Assembly: GCF_014646235.1 (NCBI RefSeq) | Contig: NZ_BMNB01000007.1 | Location: 1-64,000, forward strand | From: Micromonospora sonchi | GTDB lineage: Bacteria > Actinomycetota > Actinomycetes > Mycobacteriales > Micromonosporaceae | Direction of reading: 5' to 3' | DNA: 64,000 nt | Shown: positions 26,510 through 35,697 of the stretch, piece after piece | Numbering within the stretch: position 1 is the first letter of the stretch | Layout: every line of letters begins with the position of its first letter | The notes under the pieces: model-generated | What the model was told of the DNA's origin: nothing | What the model saw: only the letters and a program-made list of their open reading frames with translations | The model's database searches: none | Translations under genes and position numbers: made by a program

Positions 26510-28276
26510 ATGAGCGCCTTCGAGGTCGTACTGCTGATCGCCGTGCTGGTGCTCACCCTGGTGGTGCTCGGCGCCGTGGTGCTCGGGATGCGGATGGTGC
26601 GCGGGTTGCAGGCGCGCCCGGCGCCGGAGGATCCTGCCTACATCGCCGAGAAGGACCGCCAGGAGCAGTCCCTGGCCGCGTTGCGTACCGCCGCCGACGA
26701 GGCGAACAGCACGATCGACGTGGCGAAGTCCGCGGCGGCGGCGGCCCGCGCGGAGGCGGCTGCGGCCAGGGCCGAGGCGAAGGCGGCTCGGGCGGAGGCG
26801 CGTCGCATGCTCGACGTCGCCCGCGCCGAGGCGGACACGGTGCTGGAGCGCGCGCACAAGCAGGCCGAGGCGGACGCCGAGCAGTTGCGGACCACGGCCC
26901 GGCGCAGCGGTGAGCGGGAGGTGGCGGTGCTCGCCGCGACCACCCGCGAGCAGGCCGCCGAGGTGGAGCGGCGGGCGGCCCGGATGGATGAGCGGGAGCG
27001 GCTGCACACCGAGGAGGTGGAGCGACTCGCGGAGCGGGAGCGCCAGCTGACGGCGGCGAGCGCCGCCCTCGCCGCGCGGGAGGCCGCGCTGGCGGTCCGC
27101 GACGAGGAGCTGACCGAGGCGGAGAACCAGCGGCGGCGCGAGTTGGAGCGGGTCGCCGGGTTGACCGCTGACGCCGCGCGGGGCGAGTTGGTGGAGGTGA
27201 TCGAGACCCAGGCGAAGCGGGAGGCGGCGCTGCTGGTGCGGGACATCGAGGCGGATGCCCGGTCCACCGCCGAGCAGCGGGCCCGGCACATCGTGGTCGA
27301 CGCGATCCAGCGGGTTGCCAGCGAGCAGACCGCGGAGAGCGTGGTCAGTGTGCTGCACCTGCCGGGAGACGAGATGAAGGGGCGGATCATCGGCCGGGAG
27401 GGCCGCAACATCCGGGCCTTCGAGTCGGTCACCGGAGTCAACCTGATCATCGACGACACTCCCGAGGCGGTGTTGCTGTCCTGCTTCGACCCGGTGCGCC
27501 GGGAGGTGGGCCGGTTGACGCTGGAGAAGCTGGTGCTCGACGGTCGGATCCACCCGCACCGGATCGAGGAGGTGCACGAGTTGGCCCGGCAGGAGGTGGA
27601 CCAGCTGTGCCGGCGGGCCGCCGAGGACGCTCTGGTGGAGGTCGGCATCACCGAGATCCACCCGGAGCTGGTCACGCTGCTCGGCCGGCTGCGTTACCGC
27701 ACGTCGTACGGGCAGAACGTGCTCAAGCATCTGCTGGAGACGGCGCACATCGCCGGCATCATGGCCGCCGAGCTGCGCCTGGACGTGCCGTTGATCAAGC
27801 GGTCGGCGTTCCTGCACGACATCGGCAAGGCGTTGACCCACGAGGTGGAGGGCAGCCACGCCATCGTCGGTGCCGAGGTGGCCCGCAAGTACGGCGAGAG
27901 CGAGGACGTGGTGCACGCCATCGAGGCGCATCACAACGAGGTGCCGCCGCAGACGGTGGAGGCCGTGCTGACCCAGGCCTCCGACGCCTGTTCCGGGGGC
28001 CGGCCGGGGGCGCGGCGGGAGAGTCTGGAGGCGTACGTCAAGCGGCTGGAGCGGATCGAGGAGATCGCGGCCGGCAAGCTCGGGGTGGAGAAGGTCTTCG
28101 CCATGCAGGCGGGCCGGGAGATCCGGGTGATGGTCAAGCCCGACGACGTGGACGACATCGGTGCGGCGGTGCTGGCCCGGGACGTGGCCAAGCAGATCGA
28201 GGAGGAACTGACCTATCCCGGCCAGATCCGGGTGACGGTGGTCCGCGAGTCCCGCGTCACCGAGATCGCCCGCTGA
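26510..28276 (+). CDS. rny: Ribonuclease Y
   Basis: A 588-residue membrane-anchored endoribonuclease that initiates mRNA decay. It has an N-terminal membrane helix (residues about 4-27), a long Ala/Glu/Arg-rich coiled coil (about 45-250), a KH RNA-binding domain with GRIIGREGRNIRAFE, and an HD domain with the metal-binding pair H436-D437 in FLHDIGKALTHE, then the C-terminal RPGARRESLEAYVKRL signature. RNase Y is best known from Firmicutes, and its presence in an actinomycete is of note. The ATG overlaps the end of a 28-codon ORF in ATGA. Length and domain order are normal. Confidence 0.95.
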   Translation: MSAFEVVLLIAVLVLTLVVLGAVVLGMRMVRGLQARPAPEDPAYIAEKDRQEQSLAALRTAADEANSTIDVAKSAAAAARAEAAAARAEAKAARAEARRMLDVARAEADTVLERAHKQAEADAEQLRTTARRSGEREVAVLAATTREQAAEVERRAARMDERERLHTEEVERLAERERQLTAASAALAAREAALAVRDEELTEAENQRRRELERVAGLTADAARGELVEVIETQAKREAALLVRDIEADARSTAEQRARHIVVDAIQRVASEQTAESVVSVLHLPGDEMKGRIIGREGRNIRAFESVTGVNLIIDDTPEAVLLSCFDPVRREVGRLTLEKLVLDGRIHPHRIEEVHELARQEVDQLCRRAAEDALVEVGITEIHPELVTLLGRLRYRTSYGQNVLKHLLETAHIAGIMAAELRLDVPLIKRSAFLHDIGKALTHEVEGSHAIVGAEVARKYGESEDVVHAIEAHHNEVPPQTVEAVLTQASDACSGGRPGARRESLEAYVKRLERIEEIAAGKLGVEKVFAMQAGREIRVMVKPDDVDDIGAAVLARDVAKQIEEELTYPGQIRVTVVRESRVTEIAR

Positions 28277-28280
28277 GGTG

Positions 28281-28334
28281 TAAGGAGGGGCCCCTTTTTA
28301 ACGCCTCGTGCATAGGAAGGGCCCCTTCTTAACG
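28281..28334. terminator. Twin GGGGCCCC palindromes at a convergent junction
   Basis: Two copies of an AAGG-GGGGCCCCTT-type palindrome with trailing TTTTTAACG or TTCTTAACG (28281-28303 and 28313-28334) follow the rny stop. GC-rich hairpins with T-runs look like intrinsic terminators, and the unit repeated in tandem suggests a dispersed repeat family. Confidence 0.65.
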
Positions 28335-28462
28335 GCCGACGGCGCGTACCGTCGCCGGGTGCGCGGGCGCACGCACCCGTGCTCCGCGCCGCGCACGCCG
28401 GGCACCGCGTACTCCGCGCCGTAACCGGGGCGGTCACACGCTGAAGGCGGCGGTAGGACGCG

Positions 28463-28495
28463 AAGCGGCGCCAGCCAATCTGGCCGGCGCCGCTT
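28463..28495 (-). terminator. Terminator hairpin after gluD
   Basis: AAGCGGCGCCAGCCA and TGGCCGGCGCCGCTT form a stem with one mismatch and a three-base loop just beyond the gluD stop codon. There is no T-run, as is common in actinomycetes. Confidence 0.65.
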
Positions 28496-28508
28496 CCGGT
28501 GGGCCAGT

Positions 28509-29405
28509 TCAGCCCTGCGGTTCGGAGACGGTGACACCGCCCTCCGGGGTGGAGTCGGGCGCGTTGGCCGGGGCGGTCTGCTTCGGTACCCGGAAGGCCC
28601 GGACGCGGCTGCGCCGGTCCAGCCAACCGGCGAACCAGGTCAGCATGGAGTTGATGACGATGTAGATGACCGCGATCACCATCGCCGCGGCGATGATGTT
28701 GCCGTAGTTGGCGGCGAGGTCGTTGACGCCGCGTTGGAGCAGCTCCGGGTAGGCCACGATGTAGCCGAGCGCGGTGTCCTTGAGCAGCACCACCAGCTGG
28801 CTGACGATGATCGGCAGCATGGCCCGGGCCGCCTGCGGGATCAGGATCAGCTGCATGACCCGGGTCTTGCGCATGCCGATCGCGTACGCCGCCTCGGACT
28901 GTCCGGCGGGCAGGGACCGGATGCCGGCTCGGAACGCCTCGGCCAGCACCGACCCGTTGTAGAGGGTCAGGCCGATCACCACGGCCCAGAAGGCGGTCAC
29001 CGGCTGCTTGATGACGTACGGCAGGCCGTAGAAGACGAAGAAGATCATCAGAAGCAGCGGCACGGCTCGGAAGAACTCCACCACCGCGCCGGCCGGCACA
29101 CTGATCCACCGGTGGTCGGAGATGCGGCCGACGGCGAAGACGATGCCGAAGGCGAGCGAGAGCAGCATGCCGACGACCGCCGCCTTGAGGGTGGCCCACA
29201 GGCCCGGCAGGATGAACTGCGTCCAGGTGGTCGACCGGGTGAAGGGCTCCCACAGCCGGGGCTCCCACTGGTTGGCCTGGTCGAACTTGGTGTAGATCCA
29301 GTAGAGCAGCCCGAGCAGCGCGACGCCGAAGACGACGCTGAGCACCGTGTTGCGGACCCGGGCCCGCGGCCCCGGGTGGTCGTAGAGGACGCTGGTGGTG
29401 CTCAT
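28509..29405 (-). CDS. gluD: Glutamate ABC transporter permease GluD
   Basis: A 298-residue permease of the polar amino acid ABC family (HisM/GlnP type). It has five to six membrane helices and the EAA loop that contacts the ATPase (EAFRAGIRSLPAGQSEAAYAIGM). The C-terminal tail after the last helix is polar. The start codon shares one base with the gluC stop (TGATG), so the permease pair is co-translated. With GluC it forms the membrane channel for glutamate uptake. It is the last gene of the operon and is followed by a strong hairpin. Confidence 0.93.
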   Translation of the reverse strand: MSTTSVLYDHPGPRARVRNTVLSVVFGVALLGLLYWIYTKFDQANQWEPRLWEPFTRSTTWTQFILPGLWATLKAAVVGMLLSLAFGIVFAVGRISDHRWISVPAGAVVEFFRAVPLLLMIFFVFYGLPYVIKQPVTAFWAVVIGLTLYNGSVLAEAFRAGIRSLPAGQSEAAYAIGMRKTRVMQLILIPQAARAMLPIIVSQLVVLLKDTALGYIVAYPELLQRGVNDLAANYGNIIAAAMVIAVIYIVINSMLTWFAGWLDRRSRVRAFRVPKQTAPANAPDSTPEGGVTVSEPQG

Positions 29406-30079
29406 CAGCGCTTCACCGCCAGACGGTTGGCCAGCCAGCCGAAGAGGTAGCCGGTGGGGATCAGGAGCGCGGCGAAGGTGCCGGCGATGACCAGGAAGAT
29501 CGGGATGACCGCGTCACCGTTGCTGTTGATCAGGTCCTTCATGACGTTGGAGGACTCCATCAACCCGATGGTGCCGACGATGGTGGCGTTCTTGCAGAGC
29601 GCGATCAGGACACTGCCGAAGGGCGCGATCACCGAACGCGCGGCCTGCGGCAGCACCACGATCCGCAGGGTCTGCGCGAAGGACAACCCGATCGCCCGGG
29701 CCGCCTCGGCCTGCCCGGTCGGCACGGTGTTGATGCCCGAGCGGACCGCCTCGCAGACGAACGCGGCGGTGTAGACCGACAGGCCGATCACGCCGAGCCA
29801 GTAGCGGTTGAGGTCGAGTTCCTGCGACAGACTCAGCCCGAGAGTGGAGTACAGCCCGAAATAGCAGAAGAAGATGACCAGGGTGAGCGGGGTGTTGCGG
29901 AAGATGTTCACCCAGGCCGCGCCGAAGCCGCGCAGCACGGGTACGGGGGAGACCCGCATCCCGGCCAGCAGTACGCCGAGGAGCAGCGCGAAGACTGCAG
30001 ACGCGCCGGTCAGTTTGAGGATCCAGAGGAAACCCGACAGGTACGCGTCGAAGTTCTTCGGATCGGTGAATACGTGCAT
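29405..30079 (-). CDS. gluC: Glutamate ABC transporter permease GluC
   Basis: A 224-residue permease with the EAA loop EAVRSGINTVPTGQAEAARAIG and RNTPLTLVIFFCYFGL early on, standard for the GluC/GlnP family. ATG 30079 (MHVFTDP) is preferred over an in-frame ATG at 30103 because GGGAG stands eight bases before it. It is separated from gluB by an 80-base gap holding a perfect 12-base-pair hairpin, which may make the permeases less abundant than the binding protein. Confidence 0.93.
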   Translation of the reverse strand: MHVFTDPKNFDAYLSGFLWILKLTGASAVFALLLGVLLAGMRVSPVPVLRGFGAAWVNIFRNTPLTLVIFFCYFGLYSTLGLSLSQELDLNRYWLGVIGLSVYTAAFVCEAVRSGINTVPTGQAEAARAIGLSFAQTLRIVVLPQAARSVIAPFGSVLIALCKNATIVGTIGLMESSNVMKDLINSNGDAVIPIFLVIAGTFAALLIPTGYLFGWLANRLAVKR

Positions 30080-30119
30080 GCTTCGGCTCCCGAGGCACGT
30101 CATGGCGGCCGCTGACAGG

Positions 30120-30154
30120 CCGGAGCCGGCACCCCACTGGGATGCCGGCTCCGG
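30120..30154 (-). promoter_or_regulatory. Intra-operon hairpin between gluB and gluC
   Basis: CCGGAGCCGGCA (30120-30131) pairs perfectly with TGCCGGCTCCGG (30143-30154). Inside an operon such a stem usually causes partial termination or protects the upstream mRNA, raising binding protein over permease. Confidence 0.7.
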
Positions 30155-30160
30155 TCACGG

Positions 30161-31021
30161 TCAGACAGCGCCGCAGTGGGTCAGCTTGGTGGTGTCCAGC
30201 TCGGGCGCGGCGGTGCCGCTCTTGCCCAGGGTGGCGTCCCAGGCGGCCTTGTAGGTGCCGTCACCGGCGGCGGCCTTGAGGATTTCGTTGACCTTCTCGC
30301 AGCCGGCCTTGTCGTCCTTCTTCAGGCCGATGCCGTACGGCTCCTCGGAGAAGGGGCTGCCGACGACCTTGAACTTGCCGGCGTACTGGTCCTGCGCGGC
30401 GTAGCCGGCGAGGATGATGTCGTCGGTGGTCACCGCGTCGACCTGGCCGTTCTCCAGCAGCGGCAGGCACTTCGAGTACGCGTCGAACTGCTCCAGCTTG
30501 GCGTCCGGGTACTTCTCGGTGATCCGCTTGGCCGGGGTCGAGCCGGTCGCCGAGCAGACCGTCTTGCCGGCCAGTTGGTCCGGCCCGGTGAGCGTCGAGT
30601 CCGCCTTGACCAGCAGGTCCTGGCCGGCCATGTAGTACGGGCCAGCGAAGCCGACCTTCTGCTTGCGCTCGTCGCTGATGGTGTAGGTGGCAATCACCAG
30701 GTCGACGGTGCCCTGCTCGATGAAGGGCTCACGGTTGGAGGACACGGTGGTCTTCCACTCGATGTTGCCCTCCTCGACGCCGAGACCCTTCGCGATGATC
30801 TTCGCGATCTCGACGTCGAAGCCCTCGTACTTGCTGCCGGTCTGCAGGCCCAGGCCCGGCTGGTCGGCCTTGACCCCGATGACCAGCTTCTTCTGGCTCT
30901 CGGCCTTGCCCACGATGCCGCCGGCGCCGGAACCACCCTCGTCGCTGTCCCCGCCACAGGCGGCCATGGTGATCGCGAGGCCGGCAGCGGCGGCAATCGC
31001 CGCCATGCGCTTCATTCGCAT
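30161..31021 (-). CDS. gluB: Glutamate-binding lipoprotein GluB
   Basis: A 286-residue substrate-binding lipoprotein. A basic N-terminus and hydrophobic stretch end in a lipobox with Cys21 (TMAAC), followed by a Gly/Ser linker and the type 2 periplasmic fold with GFDVEIAKIIAKGLG, FVDLVIATYTIS-like and GPYYMAGQDLLV segments. ATG 31021 has AAGGAG seven bases upstream; an in-frame ATG at 31060 is rejected. It captures glutamate (or a related acidic amino acid) outside the membrane and delivers it to GluCD. Confidence 0.93.
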   Translation of the reverse strand: MRMKRMAAIAAAAGLAITMAACGGDSDEGGSGAGGIVGKAESQKKLVIGVKADQPGLGLQTGSKYEGFDVEIAKIIAKGLGVEEGNIEWKTTVSSNREPFIEQGTVDLVIATYTISDERKQKVGFAGPYYMAGQDLLVKADSTLTGPDQLAGKTVCSATGSTPAKRITEKYPDAKLEQFDAYSKCLPLLENGQVDAVTTDDIILAGYAAQDQYAGKFKVVGSPFSEEPYGIGLKKDDKAGCEKVNEILKAAAGDGTYKAAWDATLGKSGTAAPELDTTKLTHCGAV

Positions 31022-31082
31022 ACTTGTTCTCCTTCTGGAACTGGAGCCGGGCCGGGTCACGGCCCGCTCCGCTACGGAACGC

Positions 31083-31829
31083 CTAGTGCGTGAGAATCTT
31101 CGAAAGGAAGTCCCGGGCCCGCTCGCTGCGCGGATTGGCGAAGAAATCCGTGGGAGCCGCGTCCTCGACGAGCTTGCCGTCGGCCATGAAGATGACCCGG
31201 TTGGCGGCGTGCCGGGCGAAGCCCATCTCGTGGGTGACCACGACCATCGTCATGCCCTCGCGGGCCAGCGAGGTCATCACATCCAGCACCTCGCCGACCA
31301 TCTCCGGGTCCAGGGCGCTGGTGGGCTCGTCGAAGAGCATCGCCTTGGGCTGCATGGCCAGGGCGCGGGCGATCGCGACGCGTTGCTGCTGGCCGCCGGA
31401 GAGCTGGGCGGGGAACTTGTCGGCCTGGTTGGCGATGCCGACCCGGTCGAGCAGGGCGAGGCCGCGCTCGCGGGCGGCGGCCGGCTTCTCCCCGCGTACC
31501 TTGATCGGGCCTAGGGTGACGTTCTCCAGGATCGTCTTGTGCGCGAAGAGGTTGAACGACTGGAAGACCATGCCGACCTCGCTGCGCAGCTTTGCCAGGG
31601 CCCGGCCCTCGGCCGGCAGTTCCTGCCCGTCGAAGGTGATGGTGCCGGAGTTGATCGGCTCCAGCCGGTTGATCGTGCGGCACAGGGTCGACTTGCCGGA
31701 GCCGGACGGGCCGATCACCACAACCACCTCGCCGCGGTCCACGGAGAGTGAGACGTCGTCCAGCACGTGCAGCGGCCCGTACCACTTGTTGACCGAGTCC
31801 AGCACGATGAGCGGTTCGCCCGTCGCCAC
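31083..31829 (-). CDS. gluA: Glutamate ABC transporter ATPase GluA
   Basis: A 248-residue ABC ATPase with Walker [10 protein letters not shown], the signature LSGGQQQR, Walker [13 protein letters not shown] and the switch histidine in [10 protein letters not shown]. The GTG at 31829 is preferred to an upstream ATG at 31937, because GAGGGGG lies at the right distance and the conserved part starts there. It is the first gene of gluABCD, read from a probable promoter at 31881-31911. A GC-rich hairpin lies in its short leader (31853-31870). Confidence 0.93.
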   Translation of the reverse strand: MATGEPLIVLDSVNKWYGPLHVLDDVSLSVDRGEVVVVIGPSGSGKSTLCRTINRLEPINSGTITFDGQELPAEGRALAKLRSEVGMVFQSFNLFAHKTILENVTLGPIKVRGEKPAAARERGLALLDRVGIANQADKFPAQLSGGQQQRVAIARALAMQPKAMLFDEPTSALDPEMVGEVLDVMTSLAREGMTMVVVTHEMGFARHAANRVIFMADGKLVEDAAPTDFFANPRSERARDFLSKILTH

Positions 31830-31880
31830 GTCGTCCCCCTCGTTGCCTGGCGGGGGGCCGGTCGGCCCCCGGTAGCGGTC

Positions 31881-31911
31881 ACTGTAGGCGGGGTGAAGTG
31901 GCGGCACGCAA
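31881..31911 (-). promoter_or_regulatory. Candidate gluABCD promoter
   Basis: On the minus strand, TTGCGT (31911-31906) is followed after 19 bases by TACAGT (31886-31881). The spacing is slightly long. A GGGGGCC/GGCCCCC hairpin follows in the leader. Confidence 0.4.
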
Positions 31912-31958
31912 CTCAGATGGTCACGAGGCGGTAACACCGTTTCTGATCGGTGCCTCCG

Positions 31959-32030
31959 CGCCCGGAATTGCCCACTACGGGTGGCGCCCGCGCCCGGAAT
32001 TGCCCACTACGGGGTGGCGCCCGCGCCCGG
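31959..32030. repeat. 32-base tandem repeat before selD
   Basis: A unit with the core CCCGGAATTGCCCACTACGG occurs twice at 32-base spacing (from 31959 and 31991, one base difference in a G-run), and a third unit starts but breaks off near 32030. It ends 20 bases before the selD ATG and could carry repeated protein-binding sites. Function unknown. Confidence 0.75.
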
Positions 32031-32049
32031 CGACGAAGATCATGTGGGG

Positions 32050-33039
32050 ATGGACGAAGTCGTGCGGCTGACCCGGTACGCCCGCGGTGGCGGATGCGCC
32101 TGCAAGATTCCACCGGGCGAGTTGGAGACGATGCTCTTCGGCCTGGACCCGGCCACCGACACCGCCGACCTGCTGGTCGGGCTCGATCACGGCGACGACG
32201 CCGCGGTGGTCCGGCTCGACGCGCGCACCGGCGTGGTGACCACAGCGGACTTTTTCACCCCGGTGGTCGACGACGCGTACGACTGGGGGCGGATCGCCGC
32301 GACCAACGCGCTGTCCGACGTGTACGCGATGGGCGGCAACCCGTTGGTCGCGCTCAACCTGCTCTGCTGGCCCCGCGAGACGCTGCCGCTGGAGTTGGCC
32401 CGCGAGGTGCTGCGCGGCGGCCGGGACGTGGCCCGCGCCGCGGGCTGCCACCTGGCCGGCGGGCACAGCGTCGACGACGACGGTCCGAAGTACGGCCTGG
32501 CGGTGACCGGGCTGGTCCGGCCGCAGGAGTTGATCACCCTCGATGCCGGGCGGGCCGGGTTGCCGCTGTCGTTGACCAAGCCGCTCGGCGTCGGTGTGCT
32601 CAACAGCCGGCACAAGAACACCGGCGAGAGCTTCCCCGAGGCGGTCGCGTCGATGACCACGCTGAACCGGGAGGCGGCTCGCGCCGCCGTGGCGGCCGGG
32701 GTGCGTTGCGGCACCGACGTGACCGGGTTCGGCCTGCTCGGTCACGCCTCGAAGCTGGCCCGAGCCAGTCGGCTCACCGTGGCGATCGACGCCGCCCGGG
32801 TGCCGTACCTCGGCGGTGCCCGGGAGGCCGCCCGCGACGGGTACGTCAGCGGCGGTTCCCGGCGCAACCTGGAATGGGTGACCCCGTGGACCGACTTCGG
32901 CGCGGTCGCAGAGATCGACCGGCTGTTGCTCGCCGACGCGCAGACCTCCGGCGGCCTGCTGGTCGCCGGTGAGGTGCCCGGCGCGCCGGTCGTCGGTGAG
33001 TTGCTGCCCCGGGGCGAGCACCTGGTCGTGCTGCGCTGA
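32050..33039 (+). CDS. selD: Selenide, water dikinase (selenophosphate synthetase)
   Basis: A 329-residue enzyme making selenophosphate from selenide and ATP, the selenium donor for selenocysteine tRNA and for 2-selenouridine. The catalytic pair is visible as C16 and K19 in GGGCACKIPP, with Cys rather than selenocysteine, and the ATP-binding segments DHGDDAAVV and TTADFFTPVVDD follow. ATG 32050 starts the conserved MDEVVRLTRYA; upstream in-frame starts would translate the tandem repeat. No selA, selB, selC or selU is visible in the window, so its acceptor pathway must lie elsewhere. Confidence 0.93.
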   Translation: MDEVVRLTRYARGGGCACKIPPGELETMLFGLDPATDTADLLVGLDHGDDAAVVRLDARTGVVTTADFFTPVVDDAYDWGRIAATNALSDVYAMGGNPLVALNLLCWPRETLPLELAREVLRGGRDVARAAGCHLAGGHSVDDDGPKYGLAVTGLVRPQELITLDAGRAGLPLSLTKPLGVGVLNSRHKNTGESFPEAVASMTTLNREAARAAVAAGVRCGTDVTGFGLLGHASKLARASRLTVAIDAARVPYLGGAREAARDGYVSGGSRRNLEWVTPWTDFGAVAEIDRLLLADAQTSGGLLVAGEVPGAPVVGELLPRGEHLVVLR

Positions 33040-33228
33040 GAACCGACCGCGGGCACCATACCCGATAAACTGTCACCTTCCCGTTGCCCGGAGCGATGAG
33101 GCTCGCGGAAATTTTGCCCAGAATGGTCACAGACCGGTAACTTGCCCCCGGCTAGGGGCAAATGCCTACCACCATCGTCGGTAAGGCCCGATCTGGAGGC
33201 CGGTGGACGAGCACAGCGAGGAGGCGGC

Positions 33229-33708
33229 ATGACCGAGCTGTGGAGCTGGAGAATCGACGGCGTACGGCCGGTGGAGGTCTATCCGGCGCTCGCCGACGCG
33301 CTCGGCCGGGTGGTGATGCCACTGGCCGTCGCCGACCCGGCCCGGCTGCCGGCGTACGCGGTGGTCTGCGACGTGTGGCAGGCCCCGGGCGAGTTCGCCA
33401 CGGTCGTGGACTGCTACGGCGTGCCCGAGACCCTGCCCGAGCTGCCCAGCGTCGCGGCGCTGGCCCGGCTGCTCGGGCGCAACTGCGTGCTGCGCGACGA
33501 CACCCTCGACGCCACCCGGCACCTGCTGGTCGCTCCCGACGGCAGCATCCGGCCGGTGCACTTCGACGTACGGGAGACCGACGACGGCGAGGTGCTGAGC
33601 AACCGACGCCTGTGCACCGAGGCCGACCCGCGCTGCCGCGGCTGGTCGCGTTGCCACCGCTCCCGCTGGGTTCCCGACTCGGTGAACCCCGCCCTCGCCG
33701 CCGCCTGA
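33229..33708 (+). CDS. Hypothetical protein, 159 aa, Cys-containing C-terminus
   Basis: A 159-residue soluble protein. AGCGAGGAGG stands before ATG 33229. The centre shows a compact alpha/beta pattern; the C-terminus has a basic, cysteine-bearing stretch ([22 protein letters not shown]) that could bind metal or nucleic acid. I recognise no family. It follows selD by 190 bases that hold no obvious gene or promoter, and converges with the DUF2277 gene at a gap of four bases. Confidence 0.7.
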   Translation: MTELWSWRIDGVRPVEVYPALADALGRVVMPLAVADPARLPAYAVVCDVWQAPGEFATVVDCYGVPETLPELPSVAALARLLGRNCVLRDDTLDATRHLLVAPDGSIRPVHFDVRETDDGEVLSNRRLCTEADPRCRGWSRCHRSRWVPDSVNPALAAA

Positions 33709-33712
33709 CACC

Positions 33713-33922
33713 TCATCGGCTGCGGACGACCAGGTCGTCGAGGAGGGTGCGGGTGGCGGCGGCGACCGCGGCCACCGCGGCGTCGAACGCGGCGGCGTTG
33801 TGCGCGGCCGGCGCCCGGAATCCGGAGATCTTCCGGACGTACTGCAACGCGGCGGCCTGCACGTCGGCGTCGGTGACCGCCGGGGTGTACGGCTCACGCA
33901 GCGTCTTGATGCTCCGGCACAT
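33713..33922 (-). CDS. DUF2277 protein
   Basis: A 69-residue DUF2277 protein with the typical start [14 protein letters not shown] and the motif [22 protein letters not shown] 33922 has GAGGAGGA at the right distance; a longer frame to 34021 would read through the miaB leader. These small proteins are widespread in actinobacteria and of unknown function. It is divergent from miaB with 52 bases between starts. Confidence 0.9.
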   Translation of the reverse strand: MCRSIKTLREPYTPAVTDADVQAAALQYVRKISGFRAPAAHNAAAFDAAVAAVAAATRTLLDDLVVRSR

Positions 33923-33974
33923 GGCTCCTCCTCGTTCCGTCGGTTCCCGCTGGTGCGGATACGCTGTGCACGTC

Positions 33975-35477
33975 ATGACTACCGCAGCGGCGAGCGGCCC
34001 GCGCACGTACCAGGTGCGCACCTACGGCTGCCAGATGAACGTGCACGACTCCGAGCGCATCTCCGGCCTGTTGGAACAGGCCGGCTACGTCCGCGCGGGC
34101 CAGGCCGACGACACCCCGGACGTGATGGTGTTCAACACCTGCGCGGTCCGGGAGAACGCCGACAACCGACTGTACGGCAACCTCGGTCAACTGCGTCCGG
34201 TCAAGGACCGGCACCCGGGGATGCAGATCGCGGTCGGTGGTTGCCTGGCCCAGAAGGACCGGGGCGACATCGTCCGCAAGGCGCCCTGGGTCGACGTGGT
34301 CTTCGGCACCCACAACATCGGCTCGCTGCCGGTGCTGTTGGAGCGTGCCCGGCACAACACCGCCGCCGAGGTGGAGATCCTCGAGTCCCTCGACGTCTTC
34401 CCCTCCACGCTGCCGACGCGCCGCGAGTCGACGTACGCCGGCTGGGTGTCGATCTCGGTCGGCTGCAACAACACGTGCACCTTCTGCATCGTGCCCGCGC
34501 TGCGCGGCAAGGAGAAGGATCGCCGCCCCGGCGACATCCTCAGCGAAGTACGGGCGCTGGTCGACGAGGGTGTGCTGGAGGTGACCCTGCTCGGGCAGAA
34601 CGTCAACTCCTACGGTGTGGAGTTCGGCGACCGGTACGCGTTCGGGAAGCTGCTGCGCGCCTGCGGGGAGATCGACGGGCTGGAGCGGGTGCGGTTCACC
34701 AGCCCGCATCCGAAGGACTTCACCGACGACGTGATCGCGGCGATGGCCGAGACACCGAACGTCTGCCACTCGCTGCACATGCCGTTGCAGTCGGGCTCCG
34801 ACGACGTGCTGCGGGCGATGCGCCGGTCGTACCGGTCGGAGCGCTATCTGGGCATCATCGAGAAGGTCCGCGCGGCGATGCCGGACGCGGCGATCACCAC
34901 CGACATCATCGTCGGCTTTCCCGGCGAGACCGAGGCGGACTTCGAGCGCACCCTGGACGTGGTCCGGGCGGCCCGGTTCTCCTCCGCCTTCACCTTCCAG
35001 TATTCGAAGCGCCCCGGCACGCCGGCCGCGACCATGGACGGCCAGTTGCCCAAGCAGGTCGTGCAGGAGCGGTACGAGCGGCTGATCACCTGCGTCGAGG
35101 AGATCACCTGGGCGGAGAACAAGAAGCTGGTGGGCGAGACCGTCGAGGTGCTGGTCGCCGTCGGCGAGGGCCGCAAGGACGAGCGCACCGGCCGGATGTC
35201 CGGCCGGGCCCGCGACGGCCGCCTGGTGCACTTCGACGCCGGCTCGTACGCCGGGTCGATCCGTCCCGGCGACATCGTGCACACCACGATTACCTACGCC
35301 GCCCCGCACCACCTCAACGCCGACGGTGAGCCGCTGTCGCACCGCCGCACCCGGGCCGGCGACGCGGCCGAGGCCGGGCGGTCGCCGCGTACCCCCGGGG
35401 TGTTGCTCGGGCTGCCCACGGTCGGCGCCCCGGCCGCGTCGCCCGCGCCGACCAGCGGCTGCGCCGTCACGCACTGA
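33975..35477 (+). CDS. miaB: tRNA-2-methylthio-N6-isopentenyladenosine synthase MiaB
   Basis: A 500-residue radical SAM methylthiotransferase that converts i6A37 to ms2i6A37 in tRNAs reading UNN codons. The N-terminal domain holds the three cysteines of the auxiliary cluster (in [22 protein letters not shown]), and the radical SAM cluster motif is CNNTCTFC in [14 protein letters not shown]; a TRAM domain follows near residue 380-450. The C-terminal ~50 residues are an unconserved Ala/Pro-rich tail. Its substrate is made by MiaA, encoded at 46848 in this window. Confidence 0.96.
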   Translation: MTTAAASGPRTYQVRTYGCQMNVHDSERISGLLEQAGYVRAGQADDTPDVMVFNTCAVRENADNRLYGNLGQLRPVKDRHPGMQIAVGGCLAQKDRGDIVRKAPWVDVVFGTHNIGSLPVLLERARHNTAAEVEILESLDVFPSTLPTRRESTYAGWVSISVGCNNTCTFCIVPALRGKEKDRRPGDILSEVRALVDEGVLEVTLLGQNVNSYGVEFGDRYAFGKLLRACGEIDGLERVRFTSPHPKDFTDDVIAAMAETPNVCHSLHMPLQSGSDDVLRAMRRSYRSERYLGIIEKVRAAMPDAAITTDIIVGFPGETEADFERTLDVVRAARFSSAFTFQYSKRPGTPAATMDGQLPKQVVQERYERLITCVEEITWAENKKLVGETVEVLVAVGEGRKDERTGRMSGRARDGRLVHFDAGSYAGSIRPGDIVHTTITYAAPHHLNADGEPLSHRRTRAGDAAEAGRSPRTPGVLLGLPTVGAPAASPAPTSGCAVTH

Positions 35478-35578
35478 GCCGAGTCGGGCCCTTCTTCAGG
35501 CTTGAGCGCCCGCAGCCCGGCGGTCATTTTCGCCCAGACCCGCCGGCAGCTGCTGTGGTCGAACCCGCCAAGGCATTG

Positions 35579-35619
35579 ACCGCACCGTCACCGTCCTAAA
35601 TCGACGGTGCTGGTGCGGT
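35579..35619 (+). terminator. Hairpin downstream of miaB
   Basis: ACCGCACCGTCACCG (35579-35593) pairs with CGGTGCTGGTGCGGT (35605-35619) at 13 of 15 positions, followed by TTCTTGCT. It separates the core gene miaB from the accessory operon that starts at 35698 and could end miaB transcription. Confidence 0.55.
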
Positions 35620-35697
35620 TCTTGCTGTCAGATCTTGGTCGTTGCGGTCTGCCGGATCGGTGTCGGCCGTATCGTGCTGGCCGGTATGGAGGATTAA

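Noticed and set aside
31840..32049. Possible selC (tRNA-Sec) upstream of selD
   Set aside because: The region is a 32-base tandem repeat without a cloverleaf or a UCA anticodon in a suitable loop.
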